Of a DNA stretch of 64,000 nt, positions 10,195-20,596 are shown piece by piece. Origin of the DNA: Nitrosospira multiformis. GTDB lineage: Bacteria > Pseudomonadota > Gammaproteobacteria > Burkholderiales > Nitrosomonadaceae. Below the pieces are notes generated by a model. The model ran no database searches and was not told the origin of the DNA. It saw only the letters and a list, made by a program, of their open reading frames with translations. Both the position numbers and the translations under genes were made by a program. Within the stretch, counting starts at the first letter, position 1, and each line of letters opens with the position of its first letter. The stretch lies in assembly GCF_900111585.1 (NCBI RefSeq), contig NZ_FOHI01000001.1, positions 310,001-374,000 on the forward strand. Reading direction: 5' to 3'.

Positions 10195-12528
10195 CTAGTT
10201 CGACAGAAAGTCGTTTATGATGTCCTCCACCGATCTGATCGTGATATCTATTGGATCCTCTTCTTCAGGAGGAAGTTGCTCTTCCATGAAGTATTCCTCC
10301 AACGTCGCGCCGTTGCCTCTGAGGCCGGTTTCCGGATTAATCCTGGCGGTTGTGATCCCACTTGGAGGGGAATAGGAGGCGACCGGTACACCTTTCAACG
10401 CCTTGTCCATATAATTCATCCAGATGGGAAGTGCCGCCCGACCGCCGGTTTCATTGTCTCCCAACGATTTCGGATTATCGAAACCGATCCAGGCAATGGC
10501 GACCAGATCGGGCTGATATCCGCAGAACCAGGCGTCGACATAATTACTGGTAGTGCCGGTTTTACCAGCCAGATCGTTACGGCCCAACTGTTTCGCTCTG
10601 GTTGCGGTTCCACGCTGCACCACATCCCGCATCATGCTGGACATGAGAAAGGCATTGCGTGGATCGATAATCTGCTTGGCGTTTTCACCCGCCAGCGGGG
10701 GCTTCGATTGCTCCACGATATTGCCGTTGACATCCTCTACGCGTTGTATGAGATAGGGGGATATCAGAAATCCCCCATTGGCGAATGCAGCGTAACCTAC
10801 CGCCATCTGCATCGGGGTGACTGAACCGGCGCCCAGCGCCATCGCAAGGTAGGCGGGGTGCTGCTTGGGATCAAAACCGAAGCGTGTCACGTAATCCTGC
10901 GCGTACTGCACGTCGATTGCCTGCAGAATGCGAATGGATACCAGATTCTTTGATCTCGCCAGCGCTTCACGCATGCGCAATGGGCCATCATAGCTGTCCC
11001 CGAAGTTTCGGGGATCCCATTGATCGCTTCCGGTCTCTTCAGCCGTAAACGAAAGCGGAGCATCATTGATGACAGTCGCCGGTGTGAAGCCTTTTTCCAG
11101 AGAAGCGGAATAAATGAATGGCTTGAAGCTGGAGCCAGGCTGGCGCCATGCCTGAGTAACGTGGTTGAACTGGCTGCGGTTGAAATCAAAGCCTCCCACC
11201 ATGGCGCGGATTGCCCCGTCGTGGGGATTAAGGGCGACCAGCGAGGCTTCCACTTGCGGCAGTTGCGTAATCTCCCAGGCGCCCTTATCGTTTTTATGGA
11301 CACGGATCAGGGAGCCGGGTCGAATGACCTGCTGGTTGGCGGCAGGTTTGGCAGTCAGATATTTCTGCGCGAATTTGAGCCCGTCACCCTTGATTTCGAT
11401 GATCTCGCCACCTTTGCGGTACGCCTTGACCCGCTTCGGGGTTGCCTCCAGCGCGACCGCGGCAAGAATGCCATCGCTGTCAGTCACTTCCTGCAAGGCT
11501 TCCTCGAGTATTTCTTCCCGCTTCAAGTCCCCTGCCGACAGCTTTATGACCGCTTCCGGACCGCGATAACCGTGCCGGTCGTCATAGTCCAGCACGCCCT
11601 GGCGTACCGCATTATAGGCGGCTTCCTGGTCGAGAAAACGGATAGTGGTATAGACCTTGTAACCTCTCGTGTATGCATCCTCGTGGTAGCGCTGATACAT
11701 GGCCTGGCGCGCCATTTCCGCGACGTAATCCGCCCGCAGAGCGTATTCCTGTGATTCCCGCCTGATGATTTGCATCGGTTGTTTTTCGGCTTGTTCGAAC
11801 TCCTCGTTCGGGATATAGCCCAGGTCACGCATGCGCCGGAGCACGTATACTTGCCGCGCCCGCGCGCGTTGCGGATTGACGACCGGATTGAAGCGCGAAG
11901 GCGCTTTGGGGAGTCCAGCGAGCATCGCGGCTTCCGCCAGATTGATCCTGTTCAGGCTTTTACCGAAGTAAACCTGCGCGGCAGCGGCAAAACCGTACGA
12001 ACGCTGACCGAGATAAATCTGGTTGAAGTAGAGTTCGAGAATCTGGTCCTTGCTTAAACTGTGTTCGATCTTGAATGCAAGCAAAGCTTCGCTGAATTTA
12101 CGGTTCAGTGTTTTTTCCTTTGTCAGGAAAAAATTTCGTGCCACTTGCATCGTGATGGTGCTGGCACCTTGGCGCAGACCGCCGGAGGTGAAATTGGAAT
12201 AAGCAGCACGCAATATACCAGTGTAGTCTACCCCACCATGCTGATAAAACCGGTCATCTTCGGCGGCTAGAATTGCTTGTTTCAGTCGCAGCGGAACTGA
12301 ATCGATTTTGACAACCTGGCGTCGTTCTTCTCCAAACTCGCCGATCAGGATGCCCTCTGCGCTATACACGCGTAACGGTACCTTGGGCCGATAGTCTGTC
12401 AAAGCCTCGAGCGAGGGTAAGGCACGTATGGTCACCAATGCTGCGAAACCGAAAACCAGAGTCCCGATGACACCCAATGCAAAAAGCGCGGCCAAAGGGT
12501 AAGCCCACCAACGCCACCGCGCTAGCAT
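10195..12528 (-). CDS. mrcA: Penicillin-binding protein 1A (bifunctional peptidoglycan synthase)
   Basis: The product has 777 residues. A membrane anchor lies at about 10-35. The glycosyltransferase 51 domain has the catalytic EDDRFYQHGGVDY and QVARNFFL. An inserted OB-like region follows, and the transpeptidase has GSSFKPF (SxxK), SKN and KTGTT. It polymerises and cross-links glycan on the periplasmic face. The length is close to that of E. coli PBP1A. The gene stands alone and is convergent with hemB; it is also called ponA. Confidence 0.95.
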   Translation of the reverse strand: MLARWRWWAYPLAALFALGVIGTLVFGFAALVTIRALPSLEALTDYRPKVPLRVYSAEGILIGEFGEERRQVVKIDSVPLRLKQAILAAEDDRFYQHGGVDYTGILRAAYSNFTSGGLRQGASTITMQVARNFFLTKEKTLNRKFSEALLAFKIEHSLSKDQILELYFNQIYLGQRSYGFAAAAQVYFGKSLNRINLAEAAMLAGLPKAPSRFNPVVNPQRARARQVYVLRRMRDLGYIPNEEFEQAEKQPMQIIRRESQEYALRADYVAEMARQAMYQRYHEDAYTRGYKVYTTIRFLDQEAAYNAVRQGVLDYDDRHGYRGPEAVIKLSAGDLKREEILEEALQEVTDSDGILAAVALEATPKRVKAYRKGGEIIEIKGDGLKFAQKYLTAKPAANQQVIRPGSLIRVHKNDKGAWEITQLPQVEASLVALNPHDGAIRAMVGGFDFNRSQFNHVTQAWRQPGSSFKPFIYSASLEKGFTPATVINDAPLSFTAEETGSDQWDPRNFGDSYDGPLRMREALARSKNLVSIRILQAIDVQYAQDYVTRFGFDPKQHPAYLAMALGAGSVTPMQMAVGYAAFANGGFLISPYLIQRVEDVNGNIVEQSKPPLAGENAKQIIDPRNAFLMSSMMRDVVQRGTATRAKQLGRNDLAGKTGTTSNYVDAWFCGYQPDLVAIAWIGFDNPKSLGDNETGGRAALPIWMNYMDKALKGVPVASYSPPSGITTARINPETGLRGNGATLEEYFMEEQLPPEEEDPIDITIRSVEDIINDFLSN

Positions 12529-12682
12529 GTGAGTAGGTTCTTGCAGAGGAAGATTAAGACAAGCATGGACGTTCTATAAAAATAATACTACGTTTTATGT
12601 AAGATACAGCAATCGCTCGGGGAGCATTGGCAGGGCATTTTGAAAGATTTTCCGGAAAATGCAAGGGCCGCGATCCAGTTTC

Positions 12683-13072
12683 TTACGAGATGGGGGGAAA
12701 AACTGCGGGATTTTTTGTCAGGGCAACCAGTACGATATAAATAAATACGAATTGGGCTGCGACACATGCGGATATTTTCACTTTGCGCGTTTTTCCAAAT
12801 CTTAACGCTGTCATGCCCAAGCCGATATACAGCAGCAATCCGACGACCTTGGCGCTGAGCCAGGAGTCATGTACCGGGTCCTGTTGGATACGGATAGCCA
12901 GCGCAACAGCACTCGCAAGCAGTACGGTATCCACCACATGCGGTGTAATTTTTACCCAGCGCCGTTTCAAGTCGGCAGATCCTTGGATCATCCAGATGCT
13001 GCGCAATGAAAACAAAAGATAGCTTATTATAACGCTGCCGACATGAATCATTTTTATTGCTGCATAACTCAT
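12683..13072 (-). CDS. SirB2-family membrane protein
   Basis: From the ATG at 13072 (GGGAGGA upstream) the product has 129 residues and four membrane segments. The sequence MIHVGSVIISYLLFSLR near the start and HVVDTVLLASAVALA are typical of the SirB2 family, whose members are small inner-membrane proteins of unclear function despite the name (invasion regulator). It starts two bases after the upstream CopD-like gene ends, so the two are co-translated. Confidence 0.8.
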   Translation of the reverse strand: MSYAAIKMIHVGSVIISYLLFSLRSIWMIQGSADLKRRWVKITPHVVDTVLLASAVALAIRIQQDPVHDSWLSAKVVGLLLYIGLGMTALRFGKTRKVKISACVAAQFVFIYIVLVALTKNPAVFPPIS

Positions 13073-13074
13073 GG

Positions 13075-13557
13075 CTATCCTCCCTGCAGCATCCAGCCGT
13101 GGCTGCCGGCCACTGCCCCGGCAATGGTAACGAGACTTAAACTCAGCAATATCCTGTGCATCCGCTGCGCCAGGGCGAAAGTCCTTGCGGGATCGCGTTG
13201 AGACATTTTTGCCTTCTGCCTCCGGAATACCAGGGGTTCCACTATAAACAGCATCAAGGTGAAGATCAGCCACACCGCAACCATGGCATGCATCCACCAG
13301 AAGCGGGGCTCAGTAAAACGGTTCCAGGCGTCGAGAACATGGACCATGTAGAAGCCGCTCAGACCCACGATCAGTGTTGTCCAGCGTGCCTGGGGAGCAA
13401 AGCGGTTTTCGATGTGGGTGAAAAATTCCGTTCGCTCGGTTGCGCATTTCATTTTCGCCATAATGGGAAACAGGACGGCTGTCACCATGGCGACACCCCC
13501 GATCCACAGCACAACTCCCAGTACATGCAGCACTCTGGCAAATGCGAATTCATTCAT
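13075..13557 (-). CDS. CopD-like integral membrane protein
   Basis: The 160-residue product has about four membrane segments. Conserved histidines appear in RVLHVLGVVLWIGG and WWMHAMVAV and could hold heme or copper, as in CopD-type and related membrane proteins. It directly precedes the SirB2-like gene, and the pairing suggests a shared membrane role. I cannot say whether it transports copper; the name reflects fold resemblance only. Confidence 0.65.
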   Translation of the reverse strand: MNEFAFARVLHVLGVVLWIGGVAMVTAVLFPIMAKMKCATERTEFFTHIENRFAPQARWTTLIVGLSGFYMVHVLDAWNRFTEPRFWWMHAMVAVWLIFTLMLFIVEPLVFRRQKAKMSQRDPARTFALAQRMHRILLSLSLVTIAGAVAGSHGWMLQGG

Positions 13558-13719
13558 CAGGCTTTCCCTTCCGCTATTCCCGAACTAAGACTTCCTTTGT
13601 AAATATTAAGTTCTGGCACTGACTGCATTTGTGCGCTTTTGGTATCCTCAAGCTTCATGCCGGAGTTCCGCCATATGCTGATGAAGTATCCAAATCTGCG
13701 GCGCAACGTCTGTGTGGCA

Positions 13720-15132
13720 TCAATCCAGCGCCTGTGCACCGAACGCCTCACAGCCTGCAAGGTCGGATTCGCGACAGCGGGGAAGTTGTTTCGAGAGCTC
13801 GCGTAATGCAGTCCGCAGGCCTTCTTCCAGGACGGGATGATAAAAGGGCATGCGCAGCATGTCATGCACTGTGAGTGAGCGGTCGATCGCCAGTGCCAGC
13901 AGGTGTGCCATATGCTCCGCATCGGGACTGCACATTTCAGCTCCAAGCAGCTTGCCGCTGACCCGCTCGGCGTAAATGCGCAGAATGCCGTCGTTACGTT
14001 GCGCCATGCGGGCCCGGCTCTGGCGTTCGAAACGAACCTCTCCGGTCAATGTTCCGGGGGGGAGAGAGGCATGTTTTTTACCGACGATGGCTATGCCGGG
14101 ATCGGTAAACACGATCGCAAGCGGCGTGCGACGCTCAAAGCGAATGGGAGCGGGATGGGTGGCATTGATTCCTGCAATGTGGCCCTCGTCCGCTGCCTCG
14201 TGCAACAGAGGCCTCATGCCGCTCGCATCACCTGCCATGAAAACCGGCAGGTCTGCTATCTGCATGGTATGGGGATCAACAGGAGGCAGCCCTCTTTCAT
14301 TCAACTGGATGCCTAGCGTCTCCAGTCCCACATTCTCGATATTAGGCCTGCGGCCCAGACTGGCAAGAACAGCATCGACCGCGGTTTCCTGCGTCCCGGC
14401 AGACACCCGCATGCCTCCATCAGCTGCCCGGAGATCTGCCTGCTTGCCCAGATGGACCCTGAACTCGTCTGCGAGAAGCTCTGCTGCAACCGCATTGACT
14501 TTCGGATCGCTCAGACCGGCGATGGTATCGCTTTCACTGAATGCCGTTACCTCGATTCCCAGGCGGCCGAGCGCTTGAGCCATTTCCACGCCCACTGCTC
14601 CCAGACCTATGATTGCTACCCGATCGGGAAGGGTTTCCTGTTCGAATAATGTATCAGTCGTCAGGATCTGCCTGTCGAGTGCAAGCCAGGGAGAAGGTAC
14701 AACCGGGCGGGAGCCAGTGGCAATGATAATGTTTCGAGCGCGTAATTCCCGTCCGTTTACCTCGAGCCTTCCTGCTTCAAGAAGGCGCGCACGACCGGAA
14801 ATAGCTCGTTCTCCCAGCACTTCCGTCGCCTTCAGCGTGCTGGCGACAAAGTCATCCCGCAGCCAGCGCACACGTCGCAGGACAGCTGCAATATCCGGCG
14901 TGAGGCAATCCGCCCCTTGGATGCCGAATTCCTCAAAGGAGGTGCGGCGATGGAACGCCTTCGCGGCCTCGATCAGTGCTTTGGAGGGCATGCAACCGAC
15001 ACGCGCGCAGACTGTCCCCCAGGGACCATCGTTGATAATGGTGAAATTGTCAGTGCGCTTCTTTACTTCCTTGAGAGCGGCCAATCCTGCGGTGCCGGCG
15101 CCGATGATGATAACGTCGAAAGTTTCACTCAC
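13720..15132 (-). CDS. Dihydrolipoamide dehydrogenase-like flavoprotein
   Basis: From the GTG at 15132 (GAGGAAAT upstream) the product has 470 residues. FAD-binding GAGTAG is near residue 12, the redox pair lies in CARVGC, NAD-binding GLGAVG is near residue 175, and the C-terminal catalytic motif is FYHPVLEE. The family includes the E3 component of 2-oxoacid dehydrogenases, glutathione reductase and mercuric reductase. The CxxxxC pair and the His-Pro...Glu fit an E3-like dithiol enzyme. No 2-oxoacid dehydrogenase subunit is nearby, so the partner is unknown. Confidence 0.85.
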   Translation of the reverse strand: MSETFDVIIIGAGTAGLAALKEVKKRTDNFTIINDGPWGTVCARVGCMPSKALIEAAKAFHRRTSFEEFGIQGADCLTPDIAAVLRRVRWLRDDFVASTLKATEVLGERAISGRARLLEAGRLEVNGRELRARNIIIATGSRPVVPSPWLALDRQILTTDTLFEQETLPDRVAIIGLGAVGVEMAQALGRLGIEVTAFSESDTIAGLSDPKVNAVAAELLADEFRVHLGKQADLRAADGGMRVSAGTQETAVDAVLASLGRRPNIENVGLETLGIQLNERGLPPVDPHTMQIADLPVFMAGDASGMRPLLHEAADEGHIAGINATHPAPIRFERRTPLAIVFTDPGIAIVGKKHASLPPGTLTGEVRFERQSRARMAQRNDGILRIYAERVSGKLLGAEMCSPDAEHMAHLLALAIDRSLTVHDMLRMPFYHPVLEEGLRTALRELSKQLPRCRESDLAGCEAFGAQALD

Positions 15133-15302
15133 GAGGATTTCCTCTTCATCAGAAATGTTGCACGAATTTATATGAAATGAAGTGCTTCCACCTTGATCTG
15201 CCAATTGACTGCGAGAATCATTTATCGCAGGATAGCTCCCTTGGCAGTCAGTTGTTCTGGTGAAGGGAAGGACGTGTTATTCAGCGGCGCGTTGTTTGGC
15301 AG

Positions 15303-16193
15303 TTATGGTTTACGCCGATAGGGTGCTGATTCAACTCGGTCAGCCTCTTTTCCGCTTTCCGGTCCGGTTCGTGCCGCCAGCCACTCGCGGGAAATCTTCT
15401 GTGCCTGCGCCAGTTGCTTGCTGCTTAGCGCGCGCATGACTTCATCCCTGGCTGCCATGGCCTGCTGGACGCCGGCGGCGGCCGCAAGATTCAACCATAC
15501 GTAGCTTTGCACATGGTCCGTAGGGAGGCCGTATCCATTCCGATAGATGAGGCCCAGCTCATATTGCGCGGGTCCGTAGCCTTGTTCTGCGGCCAATTGG
15601 AGCCATTTTGCGGCTTCGGCAAAGTCCTGGAGTGCCCCGTTCCCCGTCAGATACAGCAGCCCGAGCTTATACTGCGAATCCGCATCTCCGTTAATCGCTG
15701 CCTCCTGATAGAGTCGAACGGTAAAACGATGATCCTCCAGGGGGTTTCGCGCGGGGGCGGAAGGAGGAGTGCTCCCGGCCGACTGGGTGACGTCGGGAGT
15801 TCTGCGCGTCCCCGGTGCCGGGCCGGGGGGCGCTTCCTGGCTGTTCTGCGATTTGCTGGTCCCGGGGGCAACAGGATCAGCAGAGTCTTCAGTTCCAATT
15901 TCCGTGGCGGGTCCCGCATAGGGATCGGCCATGTTGTGCTCTATGATCAGCCAGACCGTTGTAATCAGCAATGCGCCAATGAACAGCACTCCCCCCAATG
16001 CAAGAAAGGCATTCGGATTTTTCATCCAGAAGCGCTCCTTGCATTGCCGGCAGCGTATGGGTCGAAGAAACAGCATACCCAATGTTCGCTCGCCAGGACG
16101 CACGCGAGAATGGTGCGTTCTTTCGCTCCCGCACTTGATGCATTTTGGGCACATGATATCGGGTAGGGTGATTGTCCTGCTTGAGGAACTCAT
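15303..16193 (-). CDS. Zinc-ribbon membrane protein with Sel1 repeats
   Basis: The product has 296 residues. The N-terminus has CPKC-x2-CGSE and CRQCKERFW, a zinc-ribbon pattern. One membrane segment follows at about 60-85, then a Pro/Ser-rich linker of roughly 60 residues. The C-terminal half holds Sel1 (TPR-like) repeats such as DADSQYKLGLLYLTGNGA and GPAQYELGLIYRNGYG. The layout predicts a cytoplasmic metal-binding head and a periplasmic protein-binding tail. I know no function for this domain order. Confidence 0.75.
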   Translation of the reverse strand: MSSSSRTITLPDIMCPKCIKCGSERTHHSRVRPGERTLGMLFLRPIRCRQCKERFWMKNPNAFLALGGVLFIGALLITTVWLIIEHNMADPYAGPATEIGTEDSADPVAPGTSKSQNSQEAPPGPAPGTRRTPDVTQSAGSTPPSAPARNPLEDHRFTVRLYQEAAINGDADSQYKLGLLYLTGNGALQDFAEAAKWLQLAAEQGYGPAQYELGLIYRNGYGLPTDHVQSYVWLNLAAAAGVQQAMAARDEVMRALSSKQLAQAQKISREWLAARTGPESGKEADRVESAPYRRKP

Positions 16194-16390
16194 TGCGGTG
16201 TTTGTATCTGTTTTTTTTCCACAAGTCTAAATATTGCCTGTGCGAGCGTCAACCACCGAAACCATCTTATTGCGGAACTGACCCCGCGGAGTTGTTTTTC
16301 CGGGATAGGAAAGCCGGGCAGGACGAGTGCTTCGGCATTTGCAATTCGACAGCTTTCCGCAACGAAGCCCGGGCCCCGGTATTTTACACA

Positions 16391-16438
16391 TCACGGGATA
16401 ATGACGAGGTGTTTTGGGAGCAGATTTGCGTAGCCCGC
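16391..16438. repeat. One-armed relic of the 25.5-kb palindromic repeat
   Basis: The segment TCACGGGATAATG onward to CCCGC matches 25466-25512 with only a few differences. Here the mirror-image arm is missing. It ends nine bases before the cysE stop (minus strand) and may fall within the 3' UTR of that transcript. Confidence 0.6.
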
Positions 16439-16446
16439 AGGCAGGA

Positions 16447-17382
16447 CTAGATGCCGGCGCCGCCATCAAACACTTCGTTGCGTGTCTGCGCCTGGGAAAT
16501 GACGCTGGCAGGAGGCACGCTGCGGGTGAGCCATACATTCCCGCCAATGGTTGAGCCTCGGCCAATGGTAATGCGTCCCAGGATCGTCGCGCCAGCGTAG
16601 ATGACGACATCATCCTCGACGATGGGGTGACGCAAATTGCCTTTTACCAGAGCCCCATGCTCATCCACGGGAAAGCGCTTGGCGCCAAGGGTGACAGCCT
16701 GGTACAGGCGCACATGTTCCCCGATGACGGCGGTCTCGCCGATGACTACACCCGTACCATGGTCTATGAAGAAGAATCCGCCGATTTGCGCACCGGGATG
16801 GATTTCGATGCCGGTGGAAGAATGAGCAATTTCAGAAATCATTCTGGCGATCAATGGCGCGCCCAGCCGGTGCAGCTCATGCGCCAGCCTGTAGTAGGTA
16901 ATGGCGGTAATTCCGGGATAACATACCAGAACCTCATCCACGCTTCGGGCCGCCGGGTCTCCTTCATAGGCTGCCTGAATGTCGCTTTCAAGCAAACTGC
17001 GTATACGCGGCAGCCTTTGGGCAAAGGCTTGCGTAATTCCCGCTGCCCGCTCCCTTTCAGAATTGCCTGGCGCGTCCGCATCGCCAGCAAAGCGCAGCTC
17101 ACGGCGCACCTGCACCATCAATTCCCGCAGCGTTACGTCGAGCGTGTGGCCCACATAATAATCGACGCTTTCATTGGTGAGGTCGGGCATTCCCAGACGG
17201 TTGGGAAACAGTACGGCTCTCAATCCATCCGCAATGCCGACCAGCACCTTGCGGGAAGGAAGCTTGGGTGGCCTGTCGCGTCTCTGCCGATTTTCCAGGG
17301 ATTTGAGGCGCAGTGCACGTAATTCGGACACCACATCGCCAATTTTCAGCGCTGTTCGTTTCAATGAAAAATACTCCTCCAT
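16447..17382 (-). CDS. cysE: Serine O-acetyltransferase (long form)
   Basis: The 311-residue product acetylates serine to O-acetylserine, the substrate of CysK. The C-terminal left-handed beta-helix is visible in HPGAQIGGFFFIDHGTG, VRLYQAVTLGAKRF and ILGRITIGRGSTIGGN. The long N-terminal helical part of about 170 residues marks the EpsC/SrpH-like long SAT subgroup, not the 273-residue E. coli type. It lies 33 bases downstream of cysK on the same strand, so the two steps of cysteine synthesis are probably cotranscribed. Confidence 0.92.
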   Translation of the reverse strand: MEEYFSLKRTALKIGDVVSELRALRLKSLENRQRRDRPPKLPSRKVLVGIADGLRAVLFPNRLGMPDLTNESVDYYVGHTLDVTLRELMVQVRRELRFAGDADAPGNSERERAAGITQAFAQRLPRIRSLLESDIQAAYEGDPAARSVDEVLVCYPGITAITYYRLAHELHRLGAPLIARMISEIAHSSTGIEIHPGAQIGGFFFIDHGTGVVIGETAVIGEHVRLYQAVTLGAKRFPVDEHGALVKGNLRHPIVEDDVVIYAGATILGRITIGRGSTIGGNVWLTRSVPPASVISQAQTRNEVFDGGAGI

Positions 17383-17415
17383 TTATTATTATCAAGCCCG
17401 CTATTCCCGAGCCTT

Positions 17416-18369
17416 TTACATATCTTCAAAAAGGTTGGAGCTCAGATAGCGTTCTCCTGAATCCGGCAGAACGACAACAATGGTTTTTTCGGCATTCTCC
17501 GCTCGCTTCGCATAATTTAATGCGGCTGCAACCGCTGCTCCGCATGAAATCCCCGAGATAATGCCTTCTTCGCGTGCAAGACGACGTGCATAGTGAATCG
17601 CGTCTTCATTGCTGATCTGCTGTACATCATCCACGAGGGAGAGGTCCAGATTGGCAGGAATGAACCCTGCGCCAATTCCCGGAATTCGGTGAGGTTCAGG
17701 TTTCAGGGGTTCGCCAGCCCGATGTTGCGTGATCACCGGGCTGGCAGCGGGCTCAACGGCGACCGAGATGATGGACTTTTTCTTCGTCCCCTTTATATAT
17801 CGCGAAACACCGGTAATGGTGCCTCCCGTACCCACGCCGGCAACAAAAATATCAACTGCCCCGTCGGTATCGTTCCAGATCTCCGGCCCCGTGGTGCGCT
17901 CGTGAATAGCGGGGTTGGCCGGGTTGGAGAATTGCTGAAGCAGGAGGTATCGGCCCGGATTGGAAGCAACGATTTCCTCTGCCTTCGCTACCGCACCTTT
18001 CATGCCCCGTGCGCCCTCGGTCAGAACCAGTTTTGCCCCGTAGGCGAGAAGCAGCTTGCGGCGTTCCAGCCCCATGGTTTCAGGCATGGTCAATGTCAGG
18101 GGTATGCCGCGCGCGGCGGCAACAGAGGCGAGGGCGATACCGGTATTGCCGCTGGTAGGTTCCACCAGTTCTATTCCGGCACGAAGCAGCCCGCGATGTT
18201 CCGCATCTTCGATCATTGCCGCGCCGATACGGCATTTTACAGAATAAGCGGGATTACGCCCTTCGATCTTGGCCAGTACCATTGCCGGAGCGCCATCCGT
18301 AATGCGATTAAGTCGGACCAGCGGCGTAACCCCGGTGGTCTGGGAATTATCTTTGAACCAGTGCGGCAT
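17416..18369 (-). CDS. cysK: Cysteine synthase A (O-acetylserine sulfhydrylase)
   Basis: The 317-residue PLP enzyme replaces the acetyl group of O-acetylserine with sulfide. The PLP lysine is in [11 protein letters not shown] near residue 44, the substrate loop is [10 protein letters not shown], and the phosphate-binding [10 protein letters not shown] lies near residue 180. It is the first gene of a cysK-cysE pair. A promoter should lie in the 176-base gap shared with aroA. Confidence 0.94.
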   Translation of the reverse strand: MPHWFKDNSQTTGVTPLVRLNRITDGAPAMVLAKIEGRNPAYSVKCRIGAAMIEDAEHRGLLRAGIELVEPTSGNTGIALASVAAARGIPLTLTMPETMGLERRKLLLAYGAKLVLTEGARGMKGAVAKAEEIVASNPGRYLLLQQFSNPANPAIHERTTGPEIWNDTDGAVDIFVAGVGTGGTITGVSRYIKGTKKKSIISVAVEPAASPVITQHRAGEPLKPEPHRIPGIGAGFIPANLDLSLVDDVQQISNEDAIHYARRLAREEGIISGISCGAAVAAALNYAKRAENAEKTIVVVLPDSGERYLSSNLFEDM

Positions 18370-18481
18370 TTTCGATGCATCCTTCCATATGCGAATTGTC
18401 CGGGAAATACCGGGGATTCGAGCGTGATCTGCTTCCCGGGAGGCAATTGTGCTTATTATTTATTCGGAATTGGAGGTCGAT

Positions 18482-18487
18482 TATAAT
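18482..18487 (+). promoter_or_regulatory. Probable -10 box of the aroA promoter
   Basis: A perfect TATAAT lies 59 bases before the aroA start, with TTTATT 17 bases upstream as a weak -35. The position in a divergent gap supports it. Confidence 0.45.
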
Positions 18488-18545
18488 AGCCGGTTTTATT
18501 GCCCAACTGGCTGTTTATCGATGAAGACAATCCCTGAGGCAAAGT

Positions 18546-19910
18546 GTGAAATTTATTGACTTGCCGGTAGTCGGGCGTGCTCAGGGTATCGTTCGCTTGC
18601 CTGGCTCAAAGAGCATTTCCAATCGAATTTTGTTACTTGCCGCGTTGTCGGAGGGGGTAACCGATATCTGCGACCTGCTGGCTTCCGATGATACTGCCCG
18701 TATGCTCGATGCCCTCTCCACTCTGGGTGTATCCATCCTTCAGATTGGTAAAGACCATTATCGCTTGCAGGGAGTGGGGGGCCAGTTTCCTCTTCGTTTC
18801 CCTACAACAGAAGCAGATCTGTTTTTAGGGAACGCAGGGACCGTTTTCCGTCCGTTGACGGCCGTGCTGGCGCTTGCTCAAGGGTACTACCGCCTGTCCG
18901 GCGTCCCGCGAATGCATGAACGCCCCATTGGCGATCTGGTCGATGCCCTGCGGCAAGTAGGCGCGGATATTACCTATCTCGGGAAGGAAGGTTTTCCGCC
19001 GCTCCAGATCAAACCCGGGCGGATCCATCCTGGGGAAATAACGGTAAGGGGCGACGTATCGAGCCAGTTCCTCACTGCCCTGTTGATGGTGCTGCCTTTC
19101 CTGCAAACAGAAATGGATGAATTACCGGCCATTACCGTGGCAGGGGAACTGATTTCGCGCCCCTATATCGGTCTTACCATCGCCTTGATGGCGCGTTTTG
19201 GGGTGCAGGTGGAGCGGGAGGAGTGGCGGCGCTTTACTGTATCCGCAGAGCAGCGCTATCGGAGTCCGGGTCAGGTATTCGTCGAGGGCGATGCGTCCTC
19301 CGCCTCCTATTTTCTTGCAGCCGGCGCAATCGGGAGAGGGCCGGTACGCGTCGAAGGCATAGGACGTGATAGTGTCCAGGGAGACATTCGCTTTGCCGAG
19401 GCGCTCAAGCAGATGGGAGCGGATATCAGATTTGGCGATAACTGGATCGAAGCAAGCGCTCCCGGACCCGGTGGCTTGCGAGCAATCGATCTGGACTGCA
19501 ACCATATTCCGGATGCAGCGATGACGCTTGCAGTGACAGCCTTGTTCGCGCGGGGAAACACCGTTCTCAGGAATATCGCGAGCTGGCGGGTAAAGGAAAC
19601 GGATCGTATTGCAGCCATGGCGCAGGAATTGCGCAAACTCGGCGCAGAAGTGGAGGAAGGGCACGATTTTCTGCAAATCACGCCGCCCCGCGGGGAACTG
19701 GTGGCGAATGCGGCTATTGATACCTATGACGATCATCGCATGGCAATGTGCTTTTCTCTCGTGTCTTTTGGCGCGCCCGTTCGAATTAATGATCCCCGGT
19801 GTGTCTCAAAGACGTTTCCCGATTATTTCGAAAAATTTGCGGCCATCGCCCCTGCCGATCCAGGGCAGGGTAAATTCGCTGCCAGGGTCGATTCTTTTGA
19901 TATTTTATGA
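18546..19910 (+). CDS. aroA: EPSP synthase (3-phosphoshikimate 1-carboxyvinyltransferase)
   Basis: The 454-residue shikimate-pathway enzyme starts with GTG after GAGG. It shows [10 protein letters not shown] at residue 19, [13 protein letters not shown] near residue 95 and the C-terminal [18 protein letters not shown]. It joins shikimate-3-phosphate and PEP. The stop overlaps the cmk start by four bases (ATGA), giving translational coupling in an aroA-cmk-rpsA-ihfB cluster, an arrangement common in proteobacteria. Confidence 0.96.
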   Translation: MKFIDLPVVGRAQGIVRLPGSKSISNRILLLAALSEGVTDICDLLASDDTARMLDALSTLGVSILQIGKDHYRLQGVGGQFPLRFPTTEADLFLGNAGTVFRPLTAVLALAQGYYRLSGVPRMHERPIGDLVDALRQVGADITYLGKEGFPPLQIKPGRIHPGEITVRGDVSSQFLTALLMVLPFLQTEMDELPAITVAGELISRPYIGLTIALMARFGVQVEREEWRRFTVSAEQRYRSPGQVFVEGDASSASYFLAAGAIGRGPVRVEGIGRDSVQGDIRFAEALKQMGADIRFGDNWIEASAPGPGGLRAIDLDCNHIPDAAMTLAVTALFARGNTVLRNIASWRVKETDRIAAMAQELRKLGAEVEEGHDFLQITPPRGELVANAAIDTYDDHRMAMCFSLVSFGAPVRINDPRCVSKTFPDYFEKFAAIAPADPGQGKFAARVDSFDIL

Positions 19911-20596
19911 ACGATAAGACTATTCAGGATATTCCCGTCATCGCGATTGACGGTCCTTCTGCTTCCGGCAAGGGCACCGTAGCGCAACGGGTTGCCGCAA
20001 AACTCGGCTTTCACTATCTGGACAGCGGCGCGCTGTACCGTCTGGCGGCGCTGGCGGCAATGCGATCGGGAATCGAGCTTAAGGATGAGCATGCGCTGAG
20101 TGAAGTCGCTGCACATCTGAATGTCGTTTTTGCAGATGCGGAGATTCGCCTGGACAATGAAAACGTCACGAATGCAATACGTTCGGAAGAATGCGGCAGT
20201 GCGGCTTCCAGAGTAGCCGCTTATCCTCTCGTTCGCGCGGCGCTGCTGGAACGGCAGCGCGCATTCTGCCAGATTCCGGGTCTGGTAGCCGACGGTCGCG
20301 ACATGGGATCGGTTGTATTTCCCACTGCCATCCTCAAAGTATTTCTCACGGCGACTGCTGAAACACGTGCTCAGCGGCGTTATAAGCAGTTGATGGAAAA
20401 AGGGATGGATGCTAATATTGCCACCCTTTTGCAGGACATACGGGAGCGTGATGCGCGGGATAGCAATCGCAGCATTGCGCCATTGCAACTGGGCGCAGAT
20501 ACACATTTGCTGGATACCACTTCACTCGACATCAACCAGGCGGTAGATCGCGTATTGAGTCTGTACGCTGAAATTTCTGCAAAAGGACCCATTTGA
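19907..20596 (+). CDS. cmk: Cytidylate kinase
   Basis: The 229-residue P-loop kinase ([15 protein letters not shown] at residue 16) has the CMP-binding [11 protein letters not shown] and [15 protein letters not shown]. It phosphorylates CMP and dCMP. The start overlaps the aroA stop, and rpsA follows after a long gap. Confidence 0.95.
   Translation: MNDKTIQDIPVIAIDGPSASGKGTVAQRVAAKLGFHYLDSGALYRLAALAAMRSGIELKDEHALSEVAAHLNVVFADAEIRLDNENVTNAIRSEECGSAASRVAAYPLVRAALLERQRAFCQIPGLVADGRDMGSVVFPTAILKVFLTATAETRAQRRYKQLMEKGMDANIATLLQDIRERDARDSNRSIAPLQLGADTHLLDTTSLDINQAVDRVLSLYAEISAKGPI

Noticed and set aside
13557-13946. 129-residue minus-strand frame
   Set aside because: It overlaps the end of the flavoprotein gene in another frame and has a shadow-like composition.
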